The notes under the pieces were generated by a model. That model saw nothing but the letters and a program-made list of their open reading frames with translations. It had not been told where the DNA came from and did no database searches. A DNA stretch of 62,476 bases from Flavobacteriales bacterium (GTDB taxonomy: Bacteria; Bacteroidota; Bacteroidia; UBA10329): NCBI GenBank assembly GCA_021741075.1, contig JAIOYO010000020.1, positions 1-62,476 on the forward strand, written 5' to 3'. A program made the position numbers and the translations under genes. Positions 51,189-60,505 of the stretch are shown here, piece by piece (within the stretch, counting starts at the first letter, position 1; every line of letters starts with the position of its first letter).

Positions 51189-53042
51189 GTGTTTCATAAA
51201 CCGAGTTTATCATCAATTGTCTTTTTCGTTCTGGCTCTTTTGGTCAGCACGTTTTCGGTGCTTTGGTTTCCGCCAAACATCATTTCATGGGATGTTTTTG
51301 GTTACTACCTCTATTTGCCGGCCGCATTTATTTATCACGACCTCGGCCTAAAGGATATTGATACTATTAAGGGACTTTGGGAAACATACCAAAGCTCTGG
51401 AACCTTTTATCAGGCATTTGCTCTTCCCAATGGAAATTGGGTAATGAAGTACTCGGCAGGAATGGCGGTCCTTTATTTGCCTGCATTTATTATTGGTCAT
51501 ATTGGAGCACTCGTTTGTTCTTATCCAGCTGATGGATTTTCGCTTCCATACCAAATTGGAATGGTGACCGAAATGATAGCAGTTCTAGTGCTCGGACTGT
51601 ACTTATTGCGCAAGGTGCTTCTTCATTTTTTCACCGAAACTGTCACGGCTGTCACCTTGGTTTGCGTGGTTCTAGGAACGAATTACTTCATCGGAAACAT
51701 GTTGGTTGGAGGTGGAGTGCAAACCCACGGATACCTGTTTACCCTTTATGCCGCCATCCTGCTTCTCACAATTCGATGGCACCAAACGCAGTCTATTAAA
51801 AACACTGTTGGTTTAGCCGTAATGTGTGGACTTACCATTTTGAGCCGACCTTCTGAAATCGTTTGTTTGTTTATTCCACTGCTTTGGGGAATAACCTCTA
51901 TTGATACGGTTAAGCAAAAAGCCAAATTGCTACTTACAAACTGGAAAAACCTTTTGCTTTTTGCTGTGATTTTAGCAGCAATTGGTTCCATTCAACTGCT
52001 TTACTGGAAATCTGTTACTGGCTCGTTTTACTATTACAGCTATGGGGGAAGCTCTGGAGAAGCCTTCAGTTTCGGCAATCCTCACGTGCTTGATGTGTTG
52101 TTTAGCTATAGGAAAGGATGGTTTGTTTATACACCAATGATGTTTTTGGCAAGCGTTGGTCTTTTCATCGCTTGGAAACGAAAAATGGCCGGAACCTTGG
52201 GGCTTCTGGCGTTTGTGATTCTTAACTTTTGGATTATTTCGAGCTGGCATTGTTGGTGGTATTCCGAATCGTATGGACAACGGTCTCTCATTCAGAGTTA
52301 TCCAGTTATGGCTTTGGGGTTAGGATTCGTTTTATCAACGGATAAAAAATGGTTGCAGAGATTGATGTTCGGTCTGGCAGCGTTACTCATTACTTTGAGC
52401 GTTTTTCAGTCTTATCAGTTCAAATCAGGAGTAATAGACGCATCGCGGCAAACGAAGCAGTATTACTGGGCTTCATTTTGGGATACAGGCCCCGATCCAA
52501 ATTTGGAACACCTTAAACTGGTAGACCGCGGTACGTGGGGACCACCCGTCATGAAAAATGAATCGGAGTACAATCTGATGGTTCCAAGCGCCTACGATTT
52601 TGAAGATGGAAATGGTGTCTCGAGGATGCTATCAGATTCCATGTTCTTCAAAACGGGAAAGTTTAGCGGTTATTTTGATGATGAATTTTCTGCCGAACAC
52701 TTGGTCAAATTTTCTACCCTCACCGGAGGTCACTATGTTTGGATACGGGTTAGCGCATGGGTTTATCCAAAACTTTCGGTTTCAGAACATCCTTTTTCAA
52801 TCGCCATAAGTGCTTATCACAATGGCTTTGGCTATAGTCACGAATCTCTTGACTCCGAGCGCTTAGAGGATATAAAAGAAGGTAAATGGAACCGAGTTGT
52901 TCTTGAGTATTTGAGCCCTGAAATGCGTGCGCCACAAGACGACATAAAGGCTTTTATTTGGAATAGAGGAGGTAATCAACTGTTTGTTGACGACTACAAA
53001 ATGGAAGTATTCGTTCCGAAGTTTGACCCTGTTCGGGATTAA
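51189..53042 (+). CDS. Large polytopic membrane protein, glycosyltransferase-like (GT-C type)
   Basis: A 617-residue protein with about ten to twelve hydrophobic helices up to residue ~410, then a soluble C-terminal domain (about 430-617). The first loop carries FPPNIISWDVFGYYLYLPAAFIYHDLG in pieces, with Asp in the position where GT-C enzymes have their catalytic acid; together with HCWWYSESYGQRSLIQSYP it suggests a polyprenol-sugar-dependent transferase, though this is inference. The C-terminal part resembles a carbohydrate-binding jelly-roll (AYDFEDGNGVSRML, YVWIRVSAWVYP). The start is GTG at 51189, as no ATG is available. Its stop overlaps the convergent aminotransferase by 4 nt. A source of donor would be the mannosyltransferase-like enzyme at 22249. 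Confidence 0.75.
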   Translation: MFHKPSLSSIVFFVLALLVSTFSVLWFPPNIISWDVFGYYLYLPAAFIYHDLGLKDIDTIKGLWETYQSSGTFYQAFALPNGNWVMKYSAGMAVLYLPAFIIGHIGALVCSYPADGFSLPYQIGMVTEMIAVLVLGLYLLRKVLLHFFTETVTAVTLVCVVLGTNYFIGNMLVGGGVQTHGYLFTLYAAILLLTIRWHQTQSIKNTVGLAVMCGLTILSRPSEIVCLFIPLLWGITSIDTVKQKAKLLLTNWKNLLLFAVILAAIGSIQLLYWKSVTGSFYYYSYGGSSGEAFSFGNPHVLDVLFSYRKGWFVYTPMMFLASVGLFIAWKRKMAGTLGLLAFVILNFWIISSWHCWWYSESYGQRSLIQSYPVMALGLGFVLSTDKKWLQRLMFGLAALLITLSVFQSYQFKSGVIDASRQTKQYYWASFWDTGPDPNLEHLKLVDRGTWGPPVMKNESEYNLMVPSAYDFEDGNGVSRMLSDSMFFKTGKFSGYFDDEFSAEHLVKFSTLTGGHYVWIRVSAWVYPKLSVSEHPFSIAISAYHNGFGYSHESLDSERLEDIKEGKWNRVVLEYLSPEMRAPQDDIKAFIWNRGGNQLFVDDYKMEVFVPKFDPVRD

Positions 53043-54139
53043 CTCAACGCCTTTTCAATTGCGTTAGCTGTCCTTTCAATGTGTTCCTCATTCACAATTC
53101 CCATGTGTCCAACACGGAAATATTGGGTTTTTATCTCGGTTAGAAGACCGCCAGCAATCACAACGCCATTATCGCCAACGCGTTTCAAGAAATCGGGACC
53201 ATTCACACCTTCGGGGAAATAAAACGTTGAAAGTGTATTGGCACGAACCGCTTCGTTTTCGGTGACAAATTTGAGGTTAAGTCCACTAAGGTTTTCTCTG
53301 AAAGAAGCCGCCAATTTCTGATGGCGGGCAAAACGATTCTCAAGTCCTTCTTTGAGAATCAATTCCAAACTCACTTCCAAGGCCTGAATGAGATTCACAG
53401 GAGGCGTTCCGAAATAGGAGATGCCACGCGCTTCGTGCGTTTGCATGATGGAAAGCCAATTTCCCCAATCAGAATAGTAGTTGGAAACAGGCGATTTGCG
53501 ATTCTTCCATGCAGCCATTGCCTTTTGAGAAGCCACCATCAATGCCAATCCGGGAGGAACGCCAACTGCCTTTTGCGAAGCGGTTATTACCACATCTATC
53601 CCCCATTCATCTTGCTTAATTTCTTCACCAGCCACCGAACAAACGCCATCCAAAATGCTGAGCACATTATATTTCAATGCCAATTCGGCCATGGGTTTTG
53701 GTTCAACCAGAACACCTGTTGAAGTATCAACGTGCGTGAATGTCATGAGCTTGAACCCACCTTTGGCAAGCTCGTTTTCTACCTTTTCAAGCGGAACAAC
53801 ATTGCCGATTTCGGCTTTCAGCAGTGTTACGTTAGCGCCATATCGTTTCAATAATTCAGCATAACGTTCTCCAAAATATCCTGAAGATACCACGAGTACA
53901 TTATCGCCAGCTTCTACCAAATTGGCACCTGCCATGTCCATGGCCAATGTGCCCGAACCAGCAACGATGAACGGCTGACCTGTTGAGCTTTGCCACACTT
54001 CACGCATCATTTCCAAGCAACGCCCGAACGATTCTATGAATGCGGGTGCCAAAAGACTTATGGTTGGCTGACCCATTTTTTCCATTACCTCAGGCGCAAA
54101 TTCAATTGGCCCGGGAATCATCAATAGTTTTCTTGTCAT
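53039..54139 (-). CDS. Class V aminotransferase (alanine/serine-glyoxylate type)
   Basis: A 366-residue PLP enzyme. The family start LLMIPGPIEFAPEVMEKMG, the PLP lysine in VITASQKAVGVPPGLA and the substrate Arg region in FRVGHMGIV near the C-terminus identify it as a member of the alanine-glyoxylate/serine-glyoxylate aminotransferase group. Phosphoserine aminotransferase is a less likely label. It would transfer an amino group from alanine or serine to a keto acid; the exact pair cannot be told. It is downstream of aminopeptidase P with a 40-nt gap, so the two may share a transcript, and its stop is shared with the end of the convergent membrane gene. Confidence 0.9.
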   Translation of the reverse strand: MTRKLLMIPGPIEFAPEVMEKMGQPTISLLAPAFIESFGRCLEMMREVWQSSTGQPFIVAGSGTLAMDMAGANLVEAGDNVLVVSSGYFGERYAELLKRYGANVTLLKAEIGNVVPLEKVENELAKGGFKLMTFTHVDTSTGVLVEPKPMAELALKYNVLSILDGVCSVAGEEIKQDEWGIDVVITASQKAVGVPPGLALMVASQKAMAAWKNRKSPVSNYYSDWGNWLSIMQTHEARGISYFGTPPVNLIQALEVSLELILKEGLENRFARHQKLAASFRENLSGLNLKFVTENEAVRANTLSTFYFPEGVNGPDFLKRVGDNGVVIAGGLLTEIKTQYFRVGHMGIVNEEHIERTANAIEKALS

Positions 54140-54179
54140 TTAATCTATTCTCATTGTGTCTTCGCTCCTTTGCGATAGA

Positions 54180-55469
54180 CTAAGAATTCATCAATTCCTC
54201 AATTTCCTCCACTTCTTTCGGAATATTCTTCATTAAGTTAGTATTCCCGTTTTTTGTCACGAGGATATCATCTTCAATCCGAACACCGATTCCTTCTTCA
54301 AGAATATAGATTCCAGGTTCGCAGGTGAATACGTTTCCTTCTTCCATCGGAAGGTCCCAATTGCCCACATCATGCGTGTCTAGCCCAAGGAAATGGCTGG
54401 TTCCGTGCATGAAATACTTTTTGTAAGCAGGCCATTTCGGATTCTGATTCTGTATGTCGGCCTTATCGATTAGCTTCAATCCAAGTAGTTCATCTTGCAT
54501 CAACAAGCCCACTTCTTTATGGTATTCTTTAAGAATTGTTCCTGGACGAAGCATTTCAATGGCCGCTTTTTGTACGTTCAGCACCGCATTGTAAACGTCT
54601 TTCTGCCGTTTGCTGAATCTGCCGTTCACAGGAATGGTTCTCGATAGGTCGGCATCGTAATTCGCGTATTCAGCACCAATATCCAACAGCAGAATATCTC
54701 CCTTCTGGCACTGCTGATTGTTCTGAATGTAGTGCAATACGCAAGAGCTTTTTCCAGAGGCAATAATCGGTTCATACGCAAATCCTTGTGCCCGATTACG
54801 CACAAATTCATGGATCAATTCTGCTTCCAGTTCATATTCCCAAACACCCGGTTTTACAGCTTTCAGCAGTCTTCGAAAACCTTTCTCGGTGATGTCGCAA
54901 GCCTCTTGCATCAACAGAACCTCAAACTTGGACTTGACCGCACGGATTCGTTCCATGACAGGCGCACATCTTCGGAATTTGTGCAGCGGATATTTATCCA
55001 TACACCATTTTACAAAACGCGCATCGCGGCTTTCTACTTCAATAGTGGCGCGGCCGTGTTCGTTTGAGTTGAGATAGATGTGAGAAGCCTCGTTCACGAT
55101 AGAATTGAAAACACGATTGAAATCTTTTAGCCAGTAAATGGTCTGTACACCTGAAACCTGCTGTGCCTGATCAACAGTGAGTTTTGCCCCTTCCCAAATG
55201 GCGATGGTTTCGTTGGTCTCTTTTAGAAAAAGCACTTCTCGATGGTTTTCGTCTCTCGCATCTGGCGCAAGCACGAGAATGGATTCCTCCTGATCAACCC
55301 CCGTGAGGTAGAACAGGTCGCTGTTTTGCTTGAATTTCATGTGGCCATCTGCATTGGTTGGCATCACATCATTGCTATTGAAAACAGCCACACTCTGTGG
55401 CACGATTCCATCAATGAACCGCTTTCTGTTCTGCATAAAAAGCTCGGAGTCTATTCTATCGTATCTCAT
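54180..55469 (-). CDS. pepP: Xaa-Pro aminopeptidase (aminopeptidase P, M24)
   Basis: A 429-residue M24B peptidase that removes an N-terminal residue before proline. The N-terminal AMP_N domain opens with DRIDSELFMQNRKRF and FKQNSDLFYLTGV. The dinuclear metal ligands appear in order: DIGAEYANYDADLSR (two Asp), HGTSHFLGLDTHD (His), FTCEPGIY (Glu) and VRIEDDILVT (Glu). Length is normal. The start at 55469 places an exact -7 box 5 nt upstream; a longer frame adds unrelated residues. The two genes on the other side of the start (55610 onward) belong to the metal-efflux unit. Confidence 0.93.
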   Translation of the reverse strand: MRYDRIDSELFMQNRKRFIDGIVPQSVAVFNSNDVMPTNADGHMKFKQNSDLFYLTGVDQEESILVLAPDARDENHREVLFLKETNETIAIWEGAKLTVDQAQQVSGVQTIYWLKDFNRVFNSIVNEASHIYLNSNEHGRATIEVESRDARFVKWCMDKYPLHKFRRCAPVMERIRAVKSKFEVLLMQEACDITEKGFRRLLKAVKPGVWEYELEAELIHEFVRNRAQGFAYEPIIASGKSSCVLHYIQNNQQCQKGDILLLDIGAEYANYDADLSRTIPVNGRFSKRQKDVYNAVLNVQKAAIEMLRPGTILKEYHKEVGLLMQDELLGLKLIDKADIQNQNPKWPAYKKYFMHGTSHFLGLDTHDVGNWDLPMEEGNVFTCEPGIYILEEGIGVRIEDDILVTKNGNTNLMKNIPKEVEEIEELMNS

Positions 55470-55474
55470 AACGC

Positions 55475-55482
55475 CAAAAGTA
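55475..55482 (-). promoter_or_regulatory. -7 box TACTTTTG of pepP
   Basis: Exact TAnnTTTG on the minus strand, 5 nt before the ATG at 55469, implying a leaderless or nearly leaderless mRNA. The -33 site is not clear. Confidence 0.45.
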
Positions 55483-55595
55483 GTGATTGCCTCAACCGAT
55501 GAAAAGTGTAGTGGCATTCAGAAAACTGAGAAGTAAGATTTGCGTCAATCGTTGTTGTGTGACAATCGTCATGGTTAAACAGATGACCTGTACGC

Positions 55596-55603
55596 TATCT
55601 TTG
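55596..55603 (+). promoter_or_regulatory. -7 box TATCTTTG of the metal-efflux operon
   Basis: Exact TAnnTTTG, 6 nt before the ATG at 55610. No repressor gene or operator repeat was seen nearby. Confidence 0.5.
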
Positions 55604-55609
55604 CGCCCA

Positions 55610-56080
55610 ATGAACCCGCTTAAACAAATTGGATCCGTTCTACTCTTGATAATTTATTCATTAGGAATGGTACATGGAGCTATTCCGCATTCTCATTCTG
55701 GTGAAATGTCGGATGCTTTGGTCATTGAGCATGGGGTGGAACATGGTTTTTATCATCACAATGCAAACGAAACAGGAAATCATACCCATGTGGCTCACAA
55801 TGGCCATTTGGATAATGGTTTTATGGATATGCTGATTTGCATTTTGAGCGAAGCCGATTATACCGACATAGCTGACCTTTTCATCAGCGGTAGTTCATCT
55901 AACGAAATTCCGTTGGAGGCGTCCAAACTACAGTTGGCTGCGGTTCTGGTTTCATTTATTTCCATCGATATTGAAGAAACGGCTCCAAAAACAGCAGTCC
56001 GTCCTTCGGAAGTTGATCTTTCGTATCAGTCTTCGCATATCAGCGCTGCCTCCAGACGAGGCCCTCCTGCAGTTTCCTGA
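55610..56080 (+). CDS. His-rich exported protein preceding the RND efflux genes
   Basis: A 156-residue protein with a signal anchor (LLLIIYSLGMVHGA) followed by a histidine cluster: IPHSHSGE, HGVEHGFYHHNANETGNHTHVAHNGH in pieces, about a dozen His within 45 residues. The rest is not distinctive. Such periplasmic His-rich proteins next to CzcA/CusA pumps are thought to bind the metal, buffering it or passing it on. The Bacteroidota annotation for these is usually hypothetical. I start at the ATG at 55610, which has the promoter 6 nt upstream; a longer frame would place the signal peptide internally. The pump gene begins 92 nt downstream. Confidence 0.75.
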   Translation: MNPLKQIGSVLLLIIYSLGMVHGAIPHSHSGEMSDALVIEHGVEHGFYHHNANETGNHTHVAHNGHLDNGFMDMLICILSEADYTDIADLFISGSSSNEIPLEASKLQLAAVLVSFISIDIEETAPKTAVRPSEVDLSYQSSHISAASRRGPPAVS

Positions 56081-56171
56081 CAACAGCCGCCATTTTGCAT
56101 GGTTGCGCCTTTGACCTTTCCGCATTCGGAAAGGACATTGTCTATTTCGTTCATCAGGAAACAATTCAAAT

Positions 56172-59100
56172 ATGCTCGACTGGATCATATCATATAGCCT
56201 TCGAAACAAACTCATTGTGCTGCTTTTTACTGCGGCCATCATCGGTGCAGGCACTTACTCACTTCTAAACCTTCCGATTGGTGCTGTGCCCGACATCACC
56301 AATAATCAGGTTCAGGTCATCACCACATCTCGCAATTTAGCTACGCAGGATGTGGAGAAATACCTCACCTATCCTGTTGAGTTGGAAATGGCCAACCTTC
56401 CGGGAGTAAAGGAAATCCGTTCGGTTTCCAAATTCGGGCTTTCTGTGGTAACCGTAGTTTTCACGGATGAGGTTGGAACCTATCTTCCAAGGCAGCTCAT
56501 AGCGGAGAAAATTAAAAGTGCTGAAGAGCGCATTCCTACAGGTTTCGGTAAGCCATTCATGGGTCCTGTTACCACGGGTTTAGGTGAGATTTACCAATAC
56601 ATTATTGATGTCAAACCTGGATATGAAAACCGATACTCGACCACCGAACTGCGCACCATTCAAGATTGGGTGGTAAAGCGCCAGTTGTCTGGAATTCCGG
56701 GCGTGGTAGAAGTGAATACCTGGGGCGGATTTCTCAAGCAGTACGAATTAGCGGTTGACCCAGTTCGCATCCGCAGTTTGAATATTTCGCTGGCGCAGAT
56801 TTATGAGGCAGTGAACGACAACAATGCTGTAGCGGGTGGAGGTTACATTGAAAAAGAGAACGAGAGTTATTTCATCCGTGGAGAAGGGCAGGTAAAAAGC
56901 CTCGAAGACATTGAGCAGATTGTAATAACCAATCGCAATGGAACGCCCATTCGGGTAAAAGACGTTGCCAAGGTTGGTTTCGGACACGCCAATCGCTTTG
57001 GTGCCATTACAGGAAACGGTCAGGGCGAAAAGGTTCTCGGTCAGGTAATGATGCTGAAGGGAGCCGATTCCAAGAAAGTGATTGATGCCGTAAAACAACG
57101 GGTACAGGAGATGCAAACATCGCTGCCAGAAGGCGTTGTAATCAACGCGTTTCTCGAACGAAGCGAGCTAATCGGGAAAACAACCTTTACCATTGCCGAA
57201 AACCTTATTCTTGGTTGTTTGATCGTGATTTTCGTGGTGGTGCTGCTCCTCGGAAACATCCGCTCGGGCTTGGTGGTGGCATCCGTTATACCACTTACAC
57301 TGCTCTTTGCGCTTACGCTGATGTACATTTTTGGAGTAGATGCTAACCTGATGAGTTTGGGAGCCATCGACTTCGGAATCATCATCGATGGTGCGGTGAT
57401 CATCGTGGAATACATCGCCTATCGCATTACCGCACAGCGGAAAGAAATACTGACCCTCAGCGGAAGCGAGCGCCAAAGTTTTATTGACCGAATTACGCAC
57501 GATGGAGCTTCTAAAATGATGCGTTCAGCTGTATTCGGTCAGCTCATTATCATCATCGTTTTCATTCCCATTCTGTCACTCACCAACGTGGAAGGCAAGA
57601 TGTTTAAACCGATGGCGATGGTGTTCTGCTTTGCGCTTATCGGAGCGATGATCTTGTGCTTTACTTACGTCCCGGTGGTTTCTGCGCTGTTTCTCAAACC
57701 GACCGATTCGAATAAGAAAACAGTTTCATCCAGATTGATGCACTTTTTGGAAGACCGCTACGCACCAACCATTACCTGGGCGTTGCGCCACAAAGCCGCA
57801 GTTTTGAGCGGTGCAGCAGCGCTTTTAGTGGGAGTAGGCTTACTCTTCACGCAAATGGGAGGTGAGTTTGTGCCAACCTTGGATGAAGGCGATTTCGTGA
57901 TTCAACCGGTGCTTAAAACGGGAACATCGTTGGGTAAAACCATCGAAACCACCACGCGAATTGAACAAATTTTGCAACGGTTTCCAGAAGTGGATCAGGT
58001 GGTAACGCGTATTGGTGCGGCCGAAGTTCCAACCGACCCAATGTCGATGGAAGAAAGTGATGTCATCATCAAACTGAAACCAAAAGGAGAATGGACAACG
58101 GCAGAAAGTAAGGACGAATTGGCCGATAGTTTCAAAGTGGCACTTTCTATTATTCCTGGAGTTGATTATGAGTTCACGCAGCCGATTGAAATGCGGTTCA
58201 ACGAGCTGATTACGGGTGTTCGAGCCGACCTCGCCATCAAGGTATTCGGTGAAGACCTCGATGTGCTTTATCGTAAGGCTATAGAAGTAGAAAAAGCCAT
58301 TTCCAACGTGGAAGGAGCGGCAGATATCACGGTAGAAAAAGTGGCTGGTTTGCCACAAATGACGGTGACGTACGACCGCGCAAAAATTGCCAAATACGGA
58401 CTTTCCATCGCGGAGCTGAACCAACTTGTTCAGGTTGGTTTTGCTGGGATGCCTGCCGGAACCGTTTTCGAAGGTGAAAAGCAATTCGACCTTGTAGTTC
58501 GATATGACAAGGAATACCGAAATAGCATCGATAACCTAAGAACCGCTTCTGTTCAATTACCGAACGGAATCAGCCTACCACTTTCAGAATTTGCGGATGT
58601 GCAATTCTCCAAAGGACCAGCAAAAATCTCGCGAGATGACACCAAACGCAGAATTGTGGTAGGTGTAAACGTGCGCGGCCGCGATCTGGAGTCGGTGGTG
58701 AGCGATGTGCAGAAAATCATCTCGGAGAAGGTTAATCTCCCTGTTGGTTACACCGTAGAATATGGCGGGCAGTTTGAGAACCTGCGTACCGCGAAAGAGC
58801 GTTTGATGTATGCCGTTCCCGTGGCACTGTTGCTCATTTTCATCTTGCTTTATTTTGCCTTTGGATCAGTGAAGGAAGCTTTGATGATTTACAGCGCCAT
58901 TCCGCTCTCTGCCGTTGGTGGCGTGCTGTTTCTTTACATGCGAGGCATGCCGTTCAGTATTTCGGCTGGAGTCGGTTTTATTGCGCTGTTCGGTATTGCG
59001 GTGCTGAACGGAATCGTGCTCATCGAACATTTTAAGGAATTGAAGCACAAAGGAATGGAGAGTGTTCAAGAACGTGTAATTGTTGGAACGCGAGAACGGT

Positions 59101-60503
59101 TGCGACCCGTGCTTCTCACAGCATCTGCCGCAGCACTCGGTTTTCTTCCAATGGCCATTTCCACTTCTGCTGGAGCGGAGGTTCAGCGACCACTTGCAAC
59201 GGTAGTTGTGGGCGGATTAATCTCAGCCACCATCCTCACCCTCATTGTGCTGCCCGTGCTCTACGCGCTTTTCGAAACATCAGCAGGAAAAAAGAAAGGA
59301 AAACTTCCCAAAGCAGCGCTTGCAATTGCCATGCTTTGCTTTATGGTTCCTGCAAGCTCTATGGCGCAGGAACAGACGCTATCGCTTGATGGTGCTATTC
59401 AACTCGCGTTGCAAAATAACAATCGGCTGAAGGCTTCCAAGTTGGAAATTGAACGCAATCGAGATTTAATCGGGGCTTCCATAGACATTGAAAAAACACA
59501 GGTCTATTTTGGTTTTGATGAGAACAACATAGCGGCAAATAATGCTCCGCTACATGTTTGGGGACTAAGCCAATCACTCAAATTCCCAACGGTATATCAT
59601 GCGCAGAAACAGGTGCAGCAAGGACAGGTTTCGTTGGCCGAGCAACACTATCGATTGGATGAACACGTGTTGAAGCGAGAAGTAAGCCGTGCTTATGTGG
59701 AGTTGAGCAGCGCCCTACAATTGCTGAAGGAATTGACGAGTTTGGTCAGTCTTTACGAACAATTTTCTAGGGGATCACAACTCAAATTCGACCTTGGAGA
59801 AACGGATCAGTTGGAGCAACTGACCGCACAGGCCAAGTACCGCGAGGTGTATTTGAAATGGAGCCAGCAGAAGGAAAATGTGATTGCCGCGCAACTAAAT
59901 CTTAACCGTTGGATTCAGTCCGATTCGTTGCCCGCCATTTCTGCAGAACGATTGGAACCGCTACAACCATTGCCGTTAGATACCATGCAGCATCCTGCGC
60001 TTAGGTATTTCGAGCAAATGCGAACACAATCTGACCAGCAACTCAAATTAGCGCGACAACAGCTGTTGCCAGATATTCAGTTCGATGTGTTTCAGGGAAC
60101 AAATACGGCCACCAATGCGCTCATTTATTCGGGAGTGCAAGCAGGATTGGCCATTCCGCTATGGTTTGGTTCGCAGCGTTCGCAGATAAAAGCAGCCAAA
60201 ACGCAGCAGCAGGCCATAGAATCAATTTCGGAAGACCAAAAAAGGCAGTTGGTTTCTCGCTATCAGATGTTGCTCACGGAACTTGAAAAGCAACGACAGG
60301 CGCTCGTTAATTACAACGAATTTGGAAAGCAATTGGCCGAGAAAATCCTAAGTGGTAGCGACCTGGCCTATCGCAATGGCGAGATTGATTTTTTACAATA
60401 CACGCAGTTGTTGGAACAGACCATCAGCATTAAAACGCAACACTTGAACGATTTACGTCAATACAACCTAACCGTATTGGATATCAACTATTTAACTAAT
60501 TGA
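56172..60503 (+). CDS. CzcA-type heavy-metal RND pump fused to a TolC-like outer-membrane channel
   Basis: A 1443-residue fusion. Residues 1 to about 1035 are a complete HME-RND proton antiporter with NQVQVITTSRNLATQDVE near the start and the helix-4 motif DFGIIIDGAVIIVE (Asp400, Asp406, Glu413), the pattern of divalent-cation (CzcA/CnrA) rather than Cu(I)/Ag(I) pumps. A second signal-peptide-like stretch (about 1044-1065, ending SSMA before QEQ) joins it to a TolC/CzcC-like coiled-coil channel (1066-1443; LSLDGAIQLALQNN to LDINYLTN). The whole pump passes metal from the periplasm to outside with the adaptor encoded 2 nt downstream. Fusions of this kind are known in Bacteroidota, so it is not new. 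Confidence 0.9.
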   Translation: MLDWIISYSLRNKLIVLLFTAAIIGAGTYSLLNLPIGAVPDITNNQVQVITTSRNLATQDVEKYLTYPVELEMANLPGVKEIRSVSKFGLSVVTVVFTDEVGTYLPRQLIAEKIKSAEERIPTGFGKPFMGPVTTGLGEIYQYIIDVKPGYENRYSTTELRTIQDWVVKRQLSGIPGVVEVNTWGGFLKQYELAVDPVRIRSLNISLAQIYEAVNDNNAVAGGGYIEKENESYFIRGEGQVKSLEDIEQIVITNRNGTPIRVKDVAKVGFGHANRFGAITGNGQGEKVLGQVMMLKGADSKKVIDAVKQRVQEMQTSLPEGVVINAFLERSELIGKTTFTIAENLILGCLIVIFVVVLLLGNIRSGLVVASVIPLTLLFALTLMYIFGVDANLMSLGAIDFGIIIDGAVIIVEYIAYRITAQRKEILTLSGSERQSFIDRITHDGASKMMRSAVFGQLIIIIVFIPILSLTNVEGKMFKPMAMVFCFALIGAMILCFTYVPVVSALFLKPTDSNKKTVSSRLMHFLEDRYAPTITWALRHKAAVLSGAAALLVGVGLLFTQMGGEFVPTLDEGDFVIQPVLKTGTSLGKTIETTTRIEQILQRFPEVDQVVTRIGAAEVPTDPMSMEESDVIIKLKPKGEWTTAESKDELADSFKVALSIIPGVDYEFTQPIEMRFNELITGVRADLAIKVFGEDLDVLYRKAIEVEKAISNVEGAADITVEKVAGLPQMTVTYDRAKIAKYGLSIAELNQLVQVGFAGMPAGTVFEGEKQFDLVVRYDKEYRNSIDNLRTASVQLPNGISLPLSEFADVQFSKGPAKISRDDTKRRIVVGVNVRGRDLESVVSDVQKIISEKVNLPVGYTVEYGGQFENLRTAKERLMYAVPVALLLIFILLYFAFGSVKEALMIYSAIPLSAVGGVLFLYMRGMPFSISAGVGFIALFGIAVLNGIVLIEHFKELKHKGMESVQERVIVGTRERLRPVLLTASAAALGFLPMAISTSAGAEVQRPLATVVVGGLISATILTLIVLPVLYALFETSAGKKKGKLPKAALAIAMLCFMVPASSMAQEQTLSLDGAIQLALQNNNRLKASKLEIERNRDLIGASIDIEKTQVYFGFDENNIAANNAPLHVWGLSQSLKFPTVYHAQKQVQQGQVSLAEQHYRLDEHVLKREVSRAYVELSSALQLLKELTSLVSLYEQFSRGSQLKFDLGETDQLEQLTAQAKYREVYLKWSQQKENVIAAQLNLNRWIQSDSLPAISAERLEPLQPLPLDTMQHPALRYFEQMRTQSDQQLKLARQQLLPDIQFDVFQGTNTATNALIYSGVQAGLAIPLWFGSQRSQIKAAKTQQQAIESISEDQKRQLVSRYQMLLTELEKQRQALVNYNEFGKQLAEKILSGSDLAYRNGEIDFLQYTQLLEQTISIKTQHLNDLRQYNLTVLDINYLTN

Positions 60504-60505
60504 AA

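Noticed and set aside
57840..58484. 214-codon ORF opposite the RND pump gene
   Set aside because: It is antisense to conserved pump sequence; composition reflects the complementary strand.
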